From Sphingorhabdus sp. 109 (GTDB taxonomy: Bacteria > Pseudomonadota > Alphaproteobacteria > Sphingomonadales > Sphingomonadaceae), in contig NZ_LR732707.1 of the NCBI RefSeq assembly GCF_902506555.1, positions 1,765,138 through 1,829,137 of the forward strand: a stretch of 64,000 nucleotides of DNA, read 5' to 3'. Within the stretch, counting starts at the first letter, position 1. Each line of letters opens with the position of its first letter. The notes beneath the pieces were generated by a model that was given only the letters and a program-made list of their open reading frames with translations, searched no databases and was not told where the DNA came from. Below, piece by piece: positions 54,653 through 63,696 of the stretch. The position numbers and the translations under genes are program-made.

Positions 54653-57565
54653 TCATTCGTCGCTACCCGCCGAATCGTTCGAACTGCTATCACTATTAAC
54701 AGCAGTGTCATTAACTTCATAGCCGCGATATTCGACCGGCATGTCCAGCGCGTCCAGCTGGGTCCTGATCTTGGTCAGGTCGCCCACAATCACCCAGGTA
54801 AATTTGTCAGGGTCAATGGCTTCGGCCATGGCACTGTTCAGATCATCTTCGGTTAGCGCCCGGTAGCGGTCTGCAACGGTTTCCGCATAATCGGAGGGCC
54901 GGCCGAATATCACATCACCCTGCATCTGGCCCAGGATCCGGGACGTACGCTCGAACTGGCCGGGCAACTGGCGCACATTACCGTTGATCGTACGCTCCAG
55001 CTCTGCCGCCGTCACCCCGTTCTCGCCAAGGAAATCGCGCACCTGCGCATCAATGGCCGCCACCGCGGGGCCGGTCTGGTTGGTCTGGACCGGCGCGCGC
55101 ATGGTGTACATGACCCGGTCTTCGCCGCGCACCAGGCTGTTGCGCGTGCCGTAGCTCCAGCCCTTGGTCTCACGCAGATCCATATTGATCCGCGAGAGGA
55201 AATTGCCGCCGAGCACCTCGTTGGCGGCGTTGAGGGTCAGCAAATCATCCGATCCCCTGTAGGGCAGGACCTGCCCCGCAAGGATCATCGACTGCGGAGA
55301 ATTGGGCCGGTGAATGGCGACGATCCGACCTTCTCCTTCCGGAATGGCCGCGTCGAAATTCTTCGCCGGGGCAGCTTTTGCCGCGCCCTTCCACTTGCCG
55401 AAGCGCAACTCCAGCTTGTCGACCAGTTCCTGCTTGTCGATCCGTCCGGCGGCAAAGATCGTTGCCTTGGCCGGATGCATCCATTGCTGATGGAAAGCAG
55501 CCAGGTCGTCGCGGGTGATGGCCGACACCGTTGCCTTGGTGCCGTTACCCGACAGGCCGCGGCCATAGGGATGGTCTGTACCGAAAATCAGCGGCGGGAG
55601 CGTGTTGCTGGCGATGCTCAGCGGATCGCTTTCCTCGCGATCGATGGCGGTCAGCTGCCGAACCCGGATACGCTCGATATCATCGGTTTTGAATGCCGGA
55701 TTTTTGACAATATCCGCCATCAGATCCAGCGACGCATCCAGATTGGGATTGACCGCGCTCAGATCGACATCGGTGCGATCGCGGCCGCCCCCGATGCTGA
55801 TATTGACGCCGAGCCGCTCCTGCTGCTCGGCGATTTCGACCGAGCTCAGACTGGTCGTGCCCTCATCCAGGATCGCGGTCACGAAATTCTGCAAGCCCAG
55901 CTTTTCCGGAGAATCGGCGCTGGTGCCGGCGTCGAACGACAGGGTCACCCGGGTCATCGGCACCGCATCACGACGGGCGAAATAGACCTTGATGCCGTTG
56001 GACAGGGTCGCGGTCTCCACATCCGGAAAGTCGACATTGGGGATATCACCCACGGGCGGCAGGGTCGACCGGTCGGGAGCGGTCACGGTTCCGCCCTGGT
56101 CGTCCTGCATATAGAAAGCGGGCGCGGTCAAAACGCCGGTCCGTTCACCGATACCGGCTCCCACTTCCTGATATTCCTCCCGCTCGCCCGGCACCACGGT
56201 GATGCCGAGAACCGGACGGGTCAGCCATTTCTGCATCGCCGTCCTCACCGCTTCCGGTGTGGTCGATGCCAGCCGGCCGAGTTCCTTTTTATAATATTCC
56301 GGATCGTCGGAATATAGCTCGCCCTGTGCCAGAGCGACGGCCTTGCCGCTAAATCCGCCCACCTGCTCCAGCCCGGCAATCCGGGCAGCGGCGTTGCGTG
56401 TCGCCACGCGCTGCACTTCGTCTTCCGTCGGGCCGTTGGCGATAAAATCGGCAATGATTTCATCCAGCCGCCCGGCAACCGCATCCGCGTCCTCGCCCGG
56501 CTTTACGTCGGCCTGGATATTCACCAGACTGCCGTGTACGAACGGGATGACATAAGCGGAAACGGAAACCGCATTTTTCTCGTCCCGCACCATGATATTG
56601 TCGAGCCGCGAGCTGGCCAGCCCGCCGAGCACGGTCAGACCGACATCGAGCGGCGTATAGTCGGGATCGTTGAGGCCCGGCACCACCCAGTTTCGGTAGA
56701 TGCGCGTGGTTGCAACCTTGTCCTTCATCACCTCGTAAATCGGGGCATCAAGCGTCGGCAGCTCGGGAGCAAGTTCGGGGATCGGCTTGCCGCTCGGAAT
56801 TGCGCCGAACCATTTATTGACCTTGGTCCGCGCGGTCGCGACATCGATATCGCCAGCCAGAACAAGGATCGAATTATTCGGTCCATAATGGTCGGTGAAC
56901 CATTGCTTCATATCGTCGAGCGACGCCGCTTCGAGATCTTCCAGCGAACCGATCGTACTGTGACCATAGGGATGGTCCGGGGGAAACAGCAATTCCGTCT
57001 GGCGATAGCTGACCAGGCCATAAGGCTGATTGTCCCCCTGGCGCTTTTCGTTCGAGACCACGCCGATCTGGTTGTCGAGCTTCTCCTGCGTCACCGCACC
57101 GAGCAGATGCCCCATCCGGTCGCTCTCGAGGAACAGGGCGACGTCCAGCGCGGAGGTCGGGACGGTCTGGAAATAGTTCGTCCGGTCGAGCCAGGTCGTG
57201 CCGTTGAGGTCGGTGGCACCAATCTGCCGCAGCGGCTCAAAATAGTCGCCGGGGGCATTTTCCGATCCGTTGAACATGATATGTTCGAACAGATGCGCAT
57301 AGCCGGTCTTGCCTTCGGGTTCATGGGCCGATCCGACACCATACCAGATGGAGACCGCGACAACCGGCGCCTTGCGATCGGTGTGGACGAGAACTTTCAG
57401 ACCATTGTCGAGGGTGAATTGCTCATAGGGGATATCGACCTCCGCGACCAGATCGCTAACCGGCGCCGGATCGGCGGATTGATGATGTTTTGCCAGCGCG
57501 GGTGCGGTGACCGTCAACGCTGTGGTGGTCAGTGCCAGCAACAGGGAACGGGACAAACGGGACAT
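54653..57565 (-). CDS. M16-family zinc peptidase, secreted
   Basis: The 970-residue protein has a signal peptide (cleavage near ALAKH, residue 25) and two M16 halves. The first half has the inverted zinc motif HLFEH (about 91-95) with the rest of the ligands downstream. The second half lacks this motif and serves as the inactive partner, as in pitrilysin-type PqqL or fused MPP-like enzymes. It degrades small peptides in the periplasm. GAGAGGA precedes the ATG at 57565. The C-terminus is rich in Ser and Asn and is acidic. Confidence 0.9.
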   Translation of the reverse strand: MSRLSRSLLLALTTTALTVTAPALAKHHQSADPAPVSDLVAEVDIPYEQFTLDNGLKVLVHTDRKAPVVAVSIWYGVGSAHEPEGKTGYAHLFEHIMFNGSENAPGDYFEPLRQIGATDLNGTTWLDRTNYFQTVPTSALDVALFLESDRMGHLLGAVTQEKLDNQIGVVSNEKRQGDNQPYGLVSYRQTELLFPPDHPYGHSTIGSLEDLEAASLDDMKQWFTDHYGPNNSILVLAGDIDVATARTKVNKWFGAIPSGKPIPELAPELPTLDAPIYEVMKDKVATTRIYRNWVVPGLNDPDYTPLDVGLTVLGGLASSRLDNIMVRDEKNAVSVSAYVIPFVHGSLVNIQADVKPGEDADAVAGRLDEIIADFIANGPTEDEVQRVATRNAAARIAGLEQVGGFSGKAVALAQGELYSDDPEYYKKELGRLASTTPEAVRTAMQKWLTRPVLGITVVPGEREEYQEVGAGIGERTGVLTAPAFYMQDDQGGTVTAPDRSTLPPVGDIPNVDFPDVETATLSNGIKVYFARRDAVPMTRVTLSFDAGTSADSPEKLGLQNFVTAILDEGTTSLSSVEIAEQQERLGVNISIGGGRDRTDVDLSAVNPNLDASLDLMADIVKNPAFKTDDIERIRVRQLTAIDREESDPLSIASNTLPPLIFGTDHPYGRGLSGNGTKATVSAITRDDLAAFHQQWMHPAKATIFAAGRIDKQELVDKLELRFGKWKGAAKAAPAKNFDAAIPEGEGRIVAIHRPNSPQSMILAGQVLPYRGSDDLLTLNAANEVLGGNFLSRINMDLRETKGWSYGTRNSLVRGEDRVMYTMRAPVQTNQTGPAVAAIDAQVRDFLGENGVTAAELERTINGNVRQLPGQFERTSRILGQMQGDVIFGRPSDYAETVADRYRALTEDDLNSAMAEAIDPDKFTWVIVGDLTKIRTQLDALDMPVEYRGYEVNDTAVNSDSSSNDSAGSDE

Positions 57566-57675
57566 CGGGATATTCCTCTCTATCAATATGCGATATTTCA
57601 ATGTTGAACATGGCGTCAAACCCGCTCGGGTCTACCGCCAGCTTCGACCAACGCCCCTCAGGCGTCGACTAACGG

Positions 57676-58302
57676 CTATTTTGCCTTCCAGCCCCAGAAC
57701 AGATGACAGGGCAATATATTCCAGAGCGAATAGCCGCTGTCGATCCGGTCGAAATGCGGCGCCATGAAATCGCGGGCTTTCTTGACGAACTGGTAGACCA
57801 GAAAGGCGCCACCCGGCCGGATGACATCATAGGTTTCCCTCGCTATTTTCGGGCCCAGCTGGTCGGGCAATGTCGAGAAGGGCAGACCGGACAGCACATA
57901 ATCGGCTTTCTCGTGGCCAAGCTCCCTGATGATCTTTTGGACGTCGGCGGCGGATCCGTGGATCGGGTAAAAGCGGCTGTCGCGGATCGTCTTGCTCAGA
58001 TATTCTATGAAATCTTCATTCAGATCGATCACCACCAGCGCAGCTCCCGGCTTCAACCGTTCCAGCACCGGACGACAGAAAGTCCCCACGCCCGGGCCAT
58101 ATTCGACAAACAGGTCGCATTCGTCCCATTTGACCGGTTCCAGCATCTTCCTGACCGTGACATCCGAGGAGGGAATGATCGAGCCAACCATCACCGGATG
58201 CTTTACAAAGCCCTTGAAAAAGACGCCCCAGGGGCCGAGACGGCGCTCCAGGCCCGACTTGATACGGTCCGTTATTTTCGTCTTGGCAACACTATTTGAC
58301 AA
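57676..58302 (-). CDS. Class I SAM-dependent methyltransferase, PmtA-like
   Basis: The 208-residue protein resembles phospholipid N-methyltransferases of the PmtA group. The SAM-binding motif is FVEYGPGVGTFCRPVL, with VVIDLNEDFIEYL after it. It might methylate phosphatidylethanolamine, but the substrate is inferred from family only. The start is TTG at 58302, after a strong GGAGG with 6-base spacing; the longer frame upstream is not needed. Promoter at 58361-58333. Confidence 0.78.
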   Translation of the reverse strand: MSNSVAKTKITDRIKSGLERRLGPWGVFFKGFVKHPVMVGSIIPSSDVTVRKMLEPVKWDECDLFVEYGPGVGTFCRPVLERLKPGAALVVIDLNEDFIEYLSKTIRDSRFYPIHGSAADVQKIIRELGHEKADYVLSGLPFSTLPDQLGPKIARETYDVIRPGGAFLVYQFVKKARDFMAPHFDRIDSGYSLWNILPCHLFWGWKAK

Positions 58303-58332
58303 ACCATTCCTCCGGCAACAGATCAAACTGTC

Positions 58333-58361
58333 ATAGTAGAGCGTTACAGCAACGGTGACAA
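58333..58361 (-). promoter_or_regulatory. Candidate sigma-70 promoter for the methyltransferase
   Basis: TTGTCA (58361-58356), a 17-base spacer and TACTAT (58338-58333) are seen on the minus strand. Transcription would begin about 24 bases before the TTG start of the PmtA-like gene. A TATAAT for the opposite direction lies at 58363-58368 and may serve the ABM gene. Confidence 0.45.
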
Positions 58362-58407
58362 ATATAATAGCGGTTGCCCGCTCCATCCGACCGGCTAAAA
58401 GACCATC

Positions 58408-58728
58408 ATGCAGCTGCATCCAGACGACTCCATCGCGGTGATTTTTTGCGCCCAGCGCACCGGTTCGGGCGAGCAAGACTATCAGACCGCTGCGGCAGCC
58501 ATGGGCGCGCTCGCGGCGCAACAACCGGGCTATCTCGGCGAAGATCATGCCCGTTCTGCGGATGGGTTCGGGATTACCGTCAGCTATTGGCGCGACGATG
58601 CCAGCGCCAAAGCCTGGCGCGATCATCCGGAACATGCCCGGATCCGCGAACAGGGCCGCGACAAATGGTATAGCGCCTATAGCCTGCATGTTGCCCGTGT
58701 CGAACGTGCCTATGACTGGCAGAAATAG
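58408..58728 (+). CDS. Antibiotic biosynthesis monooxygenase (ABM) domain protein
   Basis: The 106-residue protein has the dimeric ferredoxin-like ABM fold, with VIFCAQRTGSGEQDY, YWRDDASAKAWRDHPEH and SAYSLHVARVERAYDW. Members are small heme or quinol monooxygenases, or stress proteins of unknown use. No ribosome site is obvious. It is divergent from the methyltransferase gene and followed by an MFS gene 18 bases on. Confidence 0.75.
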   Translation: MQLHPDDSIAVIFCAQRTGSGEQDYQTAAAAMGALAAQQPGYLGEDHARSADGFGITVSYWRDDASAKAWRDHPEHARIREQGRDKWYSAYSLHVARVERAYDWQK

Positions 58729-58746
58729 CGTGGCATAGGAGCGCCC

Positions 58747-60108
58747 ATGGCCGATTCTCCCGATCTTGAACCACCGAACCGTGCACTGGCGTCAGGTTCC
58801 GATGCCAAGCCGATAGACAGCACTCGCATGGCCGTATTGTTCTCGGTGATGCTGGTCACCGCGTCGGGCAATACAGCGATGCAATCGATATTGCCGACCA
58901 TCGGCACGCAATTGCAGATTCCCGATTTCTGGGTCAGTGCCGCCTTCAGCTGGTCTGCCCTGCTCTGGGTCTATACCGCACCGAAATGGGCCCGCCAGTC
59001 CGACCATCGCGGCCGGAAGGCGCTGATGCGGCTCGGCATGATCGGATTCACCACTTCGTTCGCGCTGGCCGGCCTGGCGCTTTTTCTGGGCCTGCTCGGC
59101 TGGTATAGCGCGCTCTGGACGTTCATCCTGTTCGCCAGTTTTCGCAGCCTCTATGGCGGTCTCGGTTCGGCCGCACCACCTGCGGTGCAAGCCTATGTCG
59201 CCGCCCGCACCCCGCGGGCCGACCGGACCAAGGCGCTGTCGTTGATTTCCTCCTCCTTCGGGCTCGGCACGATCGTTGGCCCGGCGATTGCGCCGCTGCT
59301 GATGATACCGGTGCTCGGGCTGTCCAGTCCGATGTTCGCCTTTGCCGCAATCGGCATATTGGTAATGATCGCGCTGGCGCTGAAACTGCCCAATGACAAT
59401 CCCGGCTATCAGGCGCGTGGTGTGGTGACGTCGGAACCCTATAGCTCCGCGCCCTCGGCCGGCAGTCTTAAAGAAGAGGACGACAGCAGCGAAGAGGAGA
59501 GCAGCGTGCCGCCGCGGTTGCGCTGGAGCGATGACCGGGTCAAGCCATGGCTGATTACCGGCATTTTGGGCGGCAACGCCCACGCCCTGATCCTGGGCGT
59601 CGTCGGTTTTCTCGTGCTCGACCGGCTCGGTTTGCGCGGCGACCCGGATCTGGGCATCCGGATGACCGGCCTTGTCCTGATGTCCGGCGCCGCCGCAACG
59701 CTTCTCTCGCAATGGGGCCTGATCCCACTGCTGCAAATGGGACCGCGCTCTTCGGTTCTGTGGGGCATGGTCCTGGGTGGATTCGGCTGCCTGATCATCG
59801 GCCTGTCGCACGATCTTTACGGCATCATCATCGGCTTTGCAGTGGCGTCTCTGGGCTTCGGGTTGTTCCGCCCCGGCTTCACCGCCGGTGCCTCGCTCGC
59901 GGTTAAACGGTCCGAACAAAACGGCGTCGCCGGTATCGTCGCATCGGTCAATGGCATGGCCTTCATCGCCTCGCCGGCATTCGGCGTGCTGCTCTACACT
60001 TATGCCGGCCCCCTGCCCTTCTGGCTGGCGACCGGCATCTGTGTATTCCTGTTCGGCTGGGGTTTCAAAACTCTCAAGCTCGACGATCAGGTCATGACCA
60101 AAAACTAG
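58747..60108 (+). CDS. MFS transporter
   Basis: The 453-residue protein has 12 predicted membrane helices. A typical MFS loop motif is seen after helix 2 (KWARQSDHRGRKALMRLG), and an acidic, Ser/Glu-rich loop (KEEDDSSEEESS) separates the halves. No ligand can be inferred, but the family often exports drugs or small acids. It is likely co-transcribed with the ABM gene. Confidence 0.85.
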   Translation: MADSPDLEPPNRALASGSDAKPIDSTRMAVLFSVMLVTASGNTAMQSILPTIGTQLQIPDFWVSAAFSWSALLWVYTAPKWARQSDHRGRKALMRLGMIGFTTSFALAGLALFLGLLGWYSALWTFILFASFRSLYGGLGSAAPPAVQAYVAARTPRADRTKALSLISSSFGLGTIVGPAIAPLLMIPVLGLSSPMFAFAAIGILVMIALALKLPNDNPGYQARGVVTSEPYSSAPSAGSLKEEDDSSEEESSVPPRLRWSDDRVKPWLITGILGGNAHALILGVVGFLVLDRLGLRGDPDLGIRMTGLVLMSGAAATLLSQWGLIPLLQMGPRSSVLWGMVLGGFGCLIIGLSHDLYGIIIGFAVASLGFGLFRPGFTAGASLAVKRSEQNGVAGIVASVNGMAFIASPAFGVLLYTYAGPLPFWLATGICVFLFGWGFKTLKLDDQVMTKN

Positions 60109-60132
60109 CGGCCGGCGGCCCGGTGGCGGCAA

Positions 60133-62460
60133 CTAGTGCTTGCTGTCCTTCACCGGCGTCAGCATACCCGGCGATACAAAGCCGATCGGTTCGGCCCGCA
60201 TCGCGTTCTGCTTCAGCTGCGATTCCATTTTGGAATATTCTTCCTCCATCTCCTCGGTGACCGAAGCGCGGCTGTCGTCCAGTGCCTGTTCGAAATGCTT
60301 CATCTGGACAGTCTCCACGAGTCCGCCAAATTCCCGCAGGGCGTACAGTCCGGCGCGGCGAACCAGATCCTCCAGATCGGCACCCGAATAGCGGTCGGTA
60401 CGGTCCGCCATGTCGTCGAGGTCGACATCCTTGCCGAGCGGCATTTTGGCCGTGTGGATCGCCAATATCCGGCGACGGCCGGCTTTGCCCGGAACCGGAA
60501 CATAGACCAGTTCGTCAAAACGGCCGGGTCGCAGCAAGGCCGGATCGACCAGACCCGGGCGGTTGGTCGCACCGATCAGGATCACCGACTGCATCTCTTC
60601 CAAACCGTCCATCTCGGCGAGGATCGTATTAACAACCCGCTCGGTGACCTGAGGCTCGCCCATGCCGCCACCGCGCGCCGGCACCAGACTGTCGATCTCG
60701 TCGATAAACAGGATCGTCGGTGCCACTTGCCGTGCCCGGGCAAAGAGCCGGGCAATCTGCTGCTCGCTCTCGCCATACCATTTGGACAGGAGGTCGCTCG
60801 ATTTGGTGGCAATGAAATTGGCCTCGGCCTCGCGCGCGACTGCCTTGGCCAGCAAGGTCTTGCCGGTGCCCGGTGGCCCATAGAGCAGGAAACCCTTCGC
60901 CGGACGGATACCGAGGCGGGTGAAGGCTTCGGGGTTTTTCATCGGCAGCTCGATACCCTCCTTGAGCCGCATCTGCGCCTCGTCGAGACCACCAATATCT
61001 TCCCAGCGGACATCGGGTGCCTGGACCATGACTTCGCGCATCGCTGACGGCTGAACCCGTTTCAGGGCTTCGACAAAATCATGCCGCTGCACCACCAGCT
61101 CCTCGAGCACTTCCGGCGGTACGGTTTCCGACTCGAGATCCAGCTTGGGCATGATCCGGCGGACGGCTTCGATAGCAGCCTCCCGCGTCAGCGCTGCCAG
61201 ATCGGCACCAACGAAGCCATAGGTGGTACGGGCCAGTTCCTTCAGGTCGACCGACTTTTCCAGCGGCATGCCGCGCGTGTGGATACCCAATATTTCCCGC
61301 CGGCCGGCCACATCGGGCACACCGACAATGATCTCCCGGTCAAAACGGCCAGGGCGGCGCAATGCTTCATCGACCGCTTCGGGACGATTGGTTGCAGCGA
61401 TGACCACCAGATTAAGCCGCGATTCGAGGCCGTCCATCAATGTGAGCAGTTGCGCCACCAGCCGTTTTTCGGTTTCGCCCTGGACCTGCCCGCGCTTCGG
61501 CGCGATCGAATCGATTTCGTCGATAAACAGGATCGATGGCGCTGCCTTGGTTGCCGCTTCGAAAATTTCGCGCAGCTTCTTTTCCGATTCACCAAAAGCG
61601 GAGCCCATGATTTCGGGGCCATTGATCAGGAAAAATTCGGCATCGCTTTCATTGGCGACGGCACGGGCCAGCCGCGTTTTGCCGGTCCCGGGAGGGCCAT
61701 GCAACAACACGCCGCGTGGCGGATCGACACCAAGCCGGGTGAACAATTGCGGATAGCGGAGCGGTAGCTCGACCATCTCGCGGAGCTGGTCGATCGTTTC
61801 GTGCAGCCCGCCGATATCATCATAGGTGACGTCGGCGCGGCGATGCTCCGTCGATTCCTCATATTCCGGCCGCAGCTCTACTTCGGTATGCTCGTCGATA
61901 TGGACGATGCCCTTGGGCGTGGTCGCGATGACATTGAGGCGAATTTGTGTGAGGGAAAAAGCCGGTGCAGCCAGCATCTGCCGCAATTGCGGCGGCATGT
62001 CCCCGCGGTCCACCTGTTGCTGGCCGTGGGTGGCAACAAAATCTCCGGCCTTGAGCGGACGCCCCATGAAGCTGCGCTTCAGACCGCCGCCATTGCCCTG
62101 CAGGCGAAGATCCTTTTGCGCCGGTCCAAATATCACTTTCTTGGCCGGTTTCGATTCGACCTTGCGAATTTCGACGAAATCGCCGGCGCCGATGCCGGCG
62201 TTGGCCCGCTGCAACCCGTCCAGCCGGACAAAATCCAGCCCCTCGTCTTCCGGATAGGGCAGAACCGCCCGGGCCGGGGTTGTCTGTTTGCCGATAATTT
62301 CAACGATATCGCCTTCGATCAATCCCAGTTTCCCAAGATTATCGCGCGAAAGACGGGCCAAGCCGCGACCGCTGTCTTCGGGGCGGGCATTGGCAACCTG
62401 CAGCTTCAGCTGCAGATTATCATCATCGGATTTGCTTTTGATTGGCGCTGGATCGGACAC
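60133..62460 (-). CDS. CDC48-family AAA ATPase
   Basis: The 775-residue protein is a bacterial member of the CDC48/VAT group. The N-domain double-psi barrel and the lower N-domain part (about 15-200) come first, then two AAA modules, each with Walker A GPPGTGKT and Walker B ILFIDEIDS. It resembles archaeal VAT more than FtsH. CDC48 extracts proteins from complexes; its bacterial partners are not known. The start is GTG at 62460 with a GAGGAG ribosome site. It lies downstream of a terminator and a candidate small RNA on the same strand. Confidence 0.9.
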   Translation of the reverse strand: MSDPAPIKSKSDDDNLQLKLQVANARPEDSGRGLARLSRDNLGKLGLIEGDIVEIIGKQTTPARAVLPYPEDEGLDFVRLDGLQRANAGIGAGDFVEIRKVESKPAKKVIFGPAQKDLRLQGNGGGLKRSFMGRPLKAGDFVATHGQQQVDRGDMPPQLRQMLAAPAFSLTQIRLNVIATTPKGIVHIDEHTEVELRPEYEESTEHRRADVTYDDIGGLHETIDQLREMVELPLRYPQLFTRLGVDPPRGVLLHGPPGTGKTRLARAVANESDAEFFLINGPEIMGSAFGESEKKLREIFEAATKAAPSILFIDEIDSIAPKRGQVQGETEKRLVAQLLTLMDGLESRLNLVVIAATNRPEAVDEALRRPGRFDREIIVGVPDVAGRREILGIHTRGMPLEKSVDLKELARTTYGFVGADLAALTREAAIEAVRRIMPKLDLESETVPPEVLEELVVQRHDFVEALKRVQPSAMREVMVQAPDVRWEDIGGLDEAQMRLKEGIELPMKNPEAFTRLGIRPAKGFLLYGPPGTGKTLLAKAVAREAEANFIATKSSDLLSKWYGESEQQIARLFARARQVAPTILFIDEIDSLVPARGGGMGEPQVTERVVNTILAEMDGLEEMQSVILIGATNRPGLVDPALLRPGRFDELVYVPVPGKAGRRRILAIHTAKMPLGKDVDLDDMADRTDRYSGADLEDLVRRAGLYALREFGGLVETVQMKHFEQALDDSRASVTEEMEEEYSKMESQLKQNAMRAEPIGFVSPGMLTPVKDSKH

Positions 62461-62571
62461 TGGGGTGGATCTCCTCGATAATCGTTTCGGTTCTTTCCAA
62501 CAAGATAGGTATCGTCAGGCCGATATGCGAATCAGATTTTCAGTGGGAGGTTCAGGCGACCGGAAACTGCC

Positions 62572-62602
62572 AAAAAAAAAGGCCAGTTCCGAAGAACTGG
62601 CC
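62572..62602 (-). terminator. Rho-independent terminator (minus strand)
   Basis: On the minus strand GGCCAGTTC (62602-62594) and GAACTGGCC (62589-62581) form a perfect 9-bp stem with a 4-base loop, followed by nine T (62580-62572). No protein gene lies upstream on that strand for at least 1 kb, so it ends a short RNA or acts as an attenuator ahead of the CDC48 gene. Confidence 0.9.
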
Positions 62603-62677
62603 TGAAAAGTTTTTAGGAGAGGATGCCTGAAAGGCCCATTCTGAATGCAGCAAACCATATTATTGTGCAAGTGCGAA
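62572..62677 (-). ncRNA. Candidate small RNA divergent from a GcvA-like gene
   Basis: A promoter at 62714-62684 and the terminator at 62572-62602 frame a transcript of about 105 bases. It has a small hairpin (GCCT-TTC-AGGC, 62632-62622), an exposed CCTCTCC that could pair with ribosome sites, and then the terminator. It faces away from a LysR gene of the GcvA type, as gcvB faces gcvA in enterics. It may instead be a leader for CDC48. Confidence 0.5.
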
Positions 62678-62683
62678 AAGAAC

Positions 62684-62714
62684 ATTGTAGGTTGCATAAC
62701 TTGCAACTTATCAA
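62684..62714 (-). promoter_or_regulatory. Promoter with 19-bp spacer and inverted repeat
   Basis: TTGATA (62714-62709) and TACAAT (62689-62684) are 19 bp apart. The spacer holds GTTGCA-N5-TGCAAC (62691-62707), a perfect inverted repeat with the T-N11-A core (TGCA-N5-TGCA) that LysR proteins bind. A long spacer with a regulator site inside often needs an activator. Confidence 0.55.
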
Positions 62715-62805
62715 TATTGGTAGTGACAGTTTTCCGCCATTCCTCTCGATTCGGTTCTAATTTTGCGTTGCACAAAGCTCATTTAGCCTCAATATTGGTA
62801 CTTCT

Positions 62806-63684
62806 ATGCGCCGTTTGCCCCCCCTTCGCGCCCTCGAGGCCTTCATTCGCGTAGCCCGTCTGGGTTCATCCAAGGCTGCGGCGGCGGAACTTGCGCTGTC
62901 TGCACCTGCGCTCAGTCGCCGAATCAAGTCGCTGGAAGACCATATCGGTAAGCCGCTTTTCGAACGGCGCAACCAGTCGATGGTCTTGAACGGGGATGGC
63001 GAGGCCTTGCTGAAAGCGGTTGCCCCGGCACTGGAAGTGATCGGCGAAGCGGTCGACCAGATGACCGTCACCGGCGGCGATATGCGATTGCGGCTTGGCG
63101 TATTGCCCCTGTTCGGAGCCACCCGCCTGCTACCACGCCTGCCGGAGCTCAAGAAACTCTATCCCAAGCTGCATATCAATGTCGATACGTCCTCCCATGC
63201 GGAAAATATGCTGGGCGATGCCGTCGATGCGGCGATCATCATCAGCGATGATGTCGATCCCAATCTCTATGCGGTGAAGCTGGACAGCAACAAGGTCTAT
63301 GCGATTGCATCGGTAGAGCTGACCAAGGGCCCCAATGCCATCAGCAAGCCCGAGGATCTGCAGAATCACAATATCCTGATCCACAGCAATATGACCCGGG
63401 CATTCGACCAGTGGAAAGAAGCCGTGGGACTTCCCGATTTGCAGCCGGCCGGTATCGATCATCTCGACAGTGGTCCGCTGATGCTGGAAGCCGCGGCACA
63501 GGGTCTCGGAATCGCGATCATGCATGGTGGCCATTTTTCGGATGCCAATGATTCGCGGCTGATCCGGCTGTTCGATCATCAGGTCGACAGCCCTTACAGC
63601 TACTGGTTCGCCTGCCGCAAGCGCGACATGAAGAACCGCGCCGTGCGGATTTTTCATGACTGGGTGGTGAAAGCGGGCCTCTAG
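62806..63684 (+). CDS. LysR-family regulator, GcvA-like
   Basis: The 292-residue protein has the LysR helix-turn-helix (about 18-60). Its start, RLPPLRALEAFIRVAR and later IKSLEDHIGKPLFERRNQ, follows the GcvA subgroup. The periplasmic-binding-like effector domain (about 95-290) ends with IAIMHGGHFSDAN. Its ligand is unknown; GcvA itself senses glycine or purines. Its promoter region also holds the divergent small RNA promoter. It converges with the CMD gene. Confidence 0.88.
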   Translation: MRRLPPLRALEAFIRVARLGSSKAAAAELALSAPALSRRIKSLEDHIGKPLFERRNQSMVLNGDGEALLKAVAPALEVIGEAVDQMTVTGGDMRLRLGVLPLFGATRLLPRLPELKKLYPKLHINVDTSSHAENMLGDAVDAAIIISDDVDPNLYAVKLDSNKVYAIASVELTKGPNAISKPEDLQNHNILIHSNMTRAFDQWKEAVGLPDLQPAGIDHLDSGPLMLEAAAQGLGIAIMHGGHFSDANDSRLIRLFDHQVDSPYSYWFACRKRDMKNRAVRIFHDWVVKAGL

Positions 63685-63696
63685 CCCCCTGGGCCG

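Noticed and set aside
58792-60132. 446-residue frame opposite the MFS gene
   Set aside because: Charged, Gln/Arg-rich translation with no fold; the MFS protein on the plus strand is clear.
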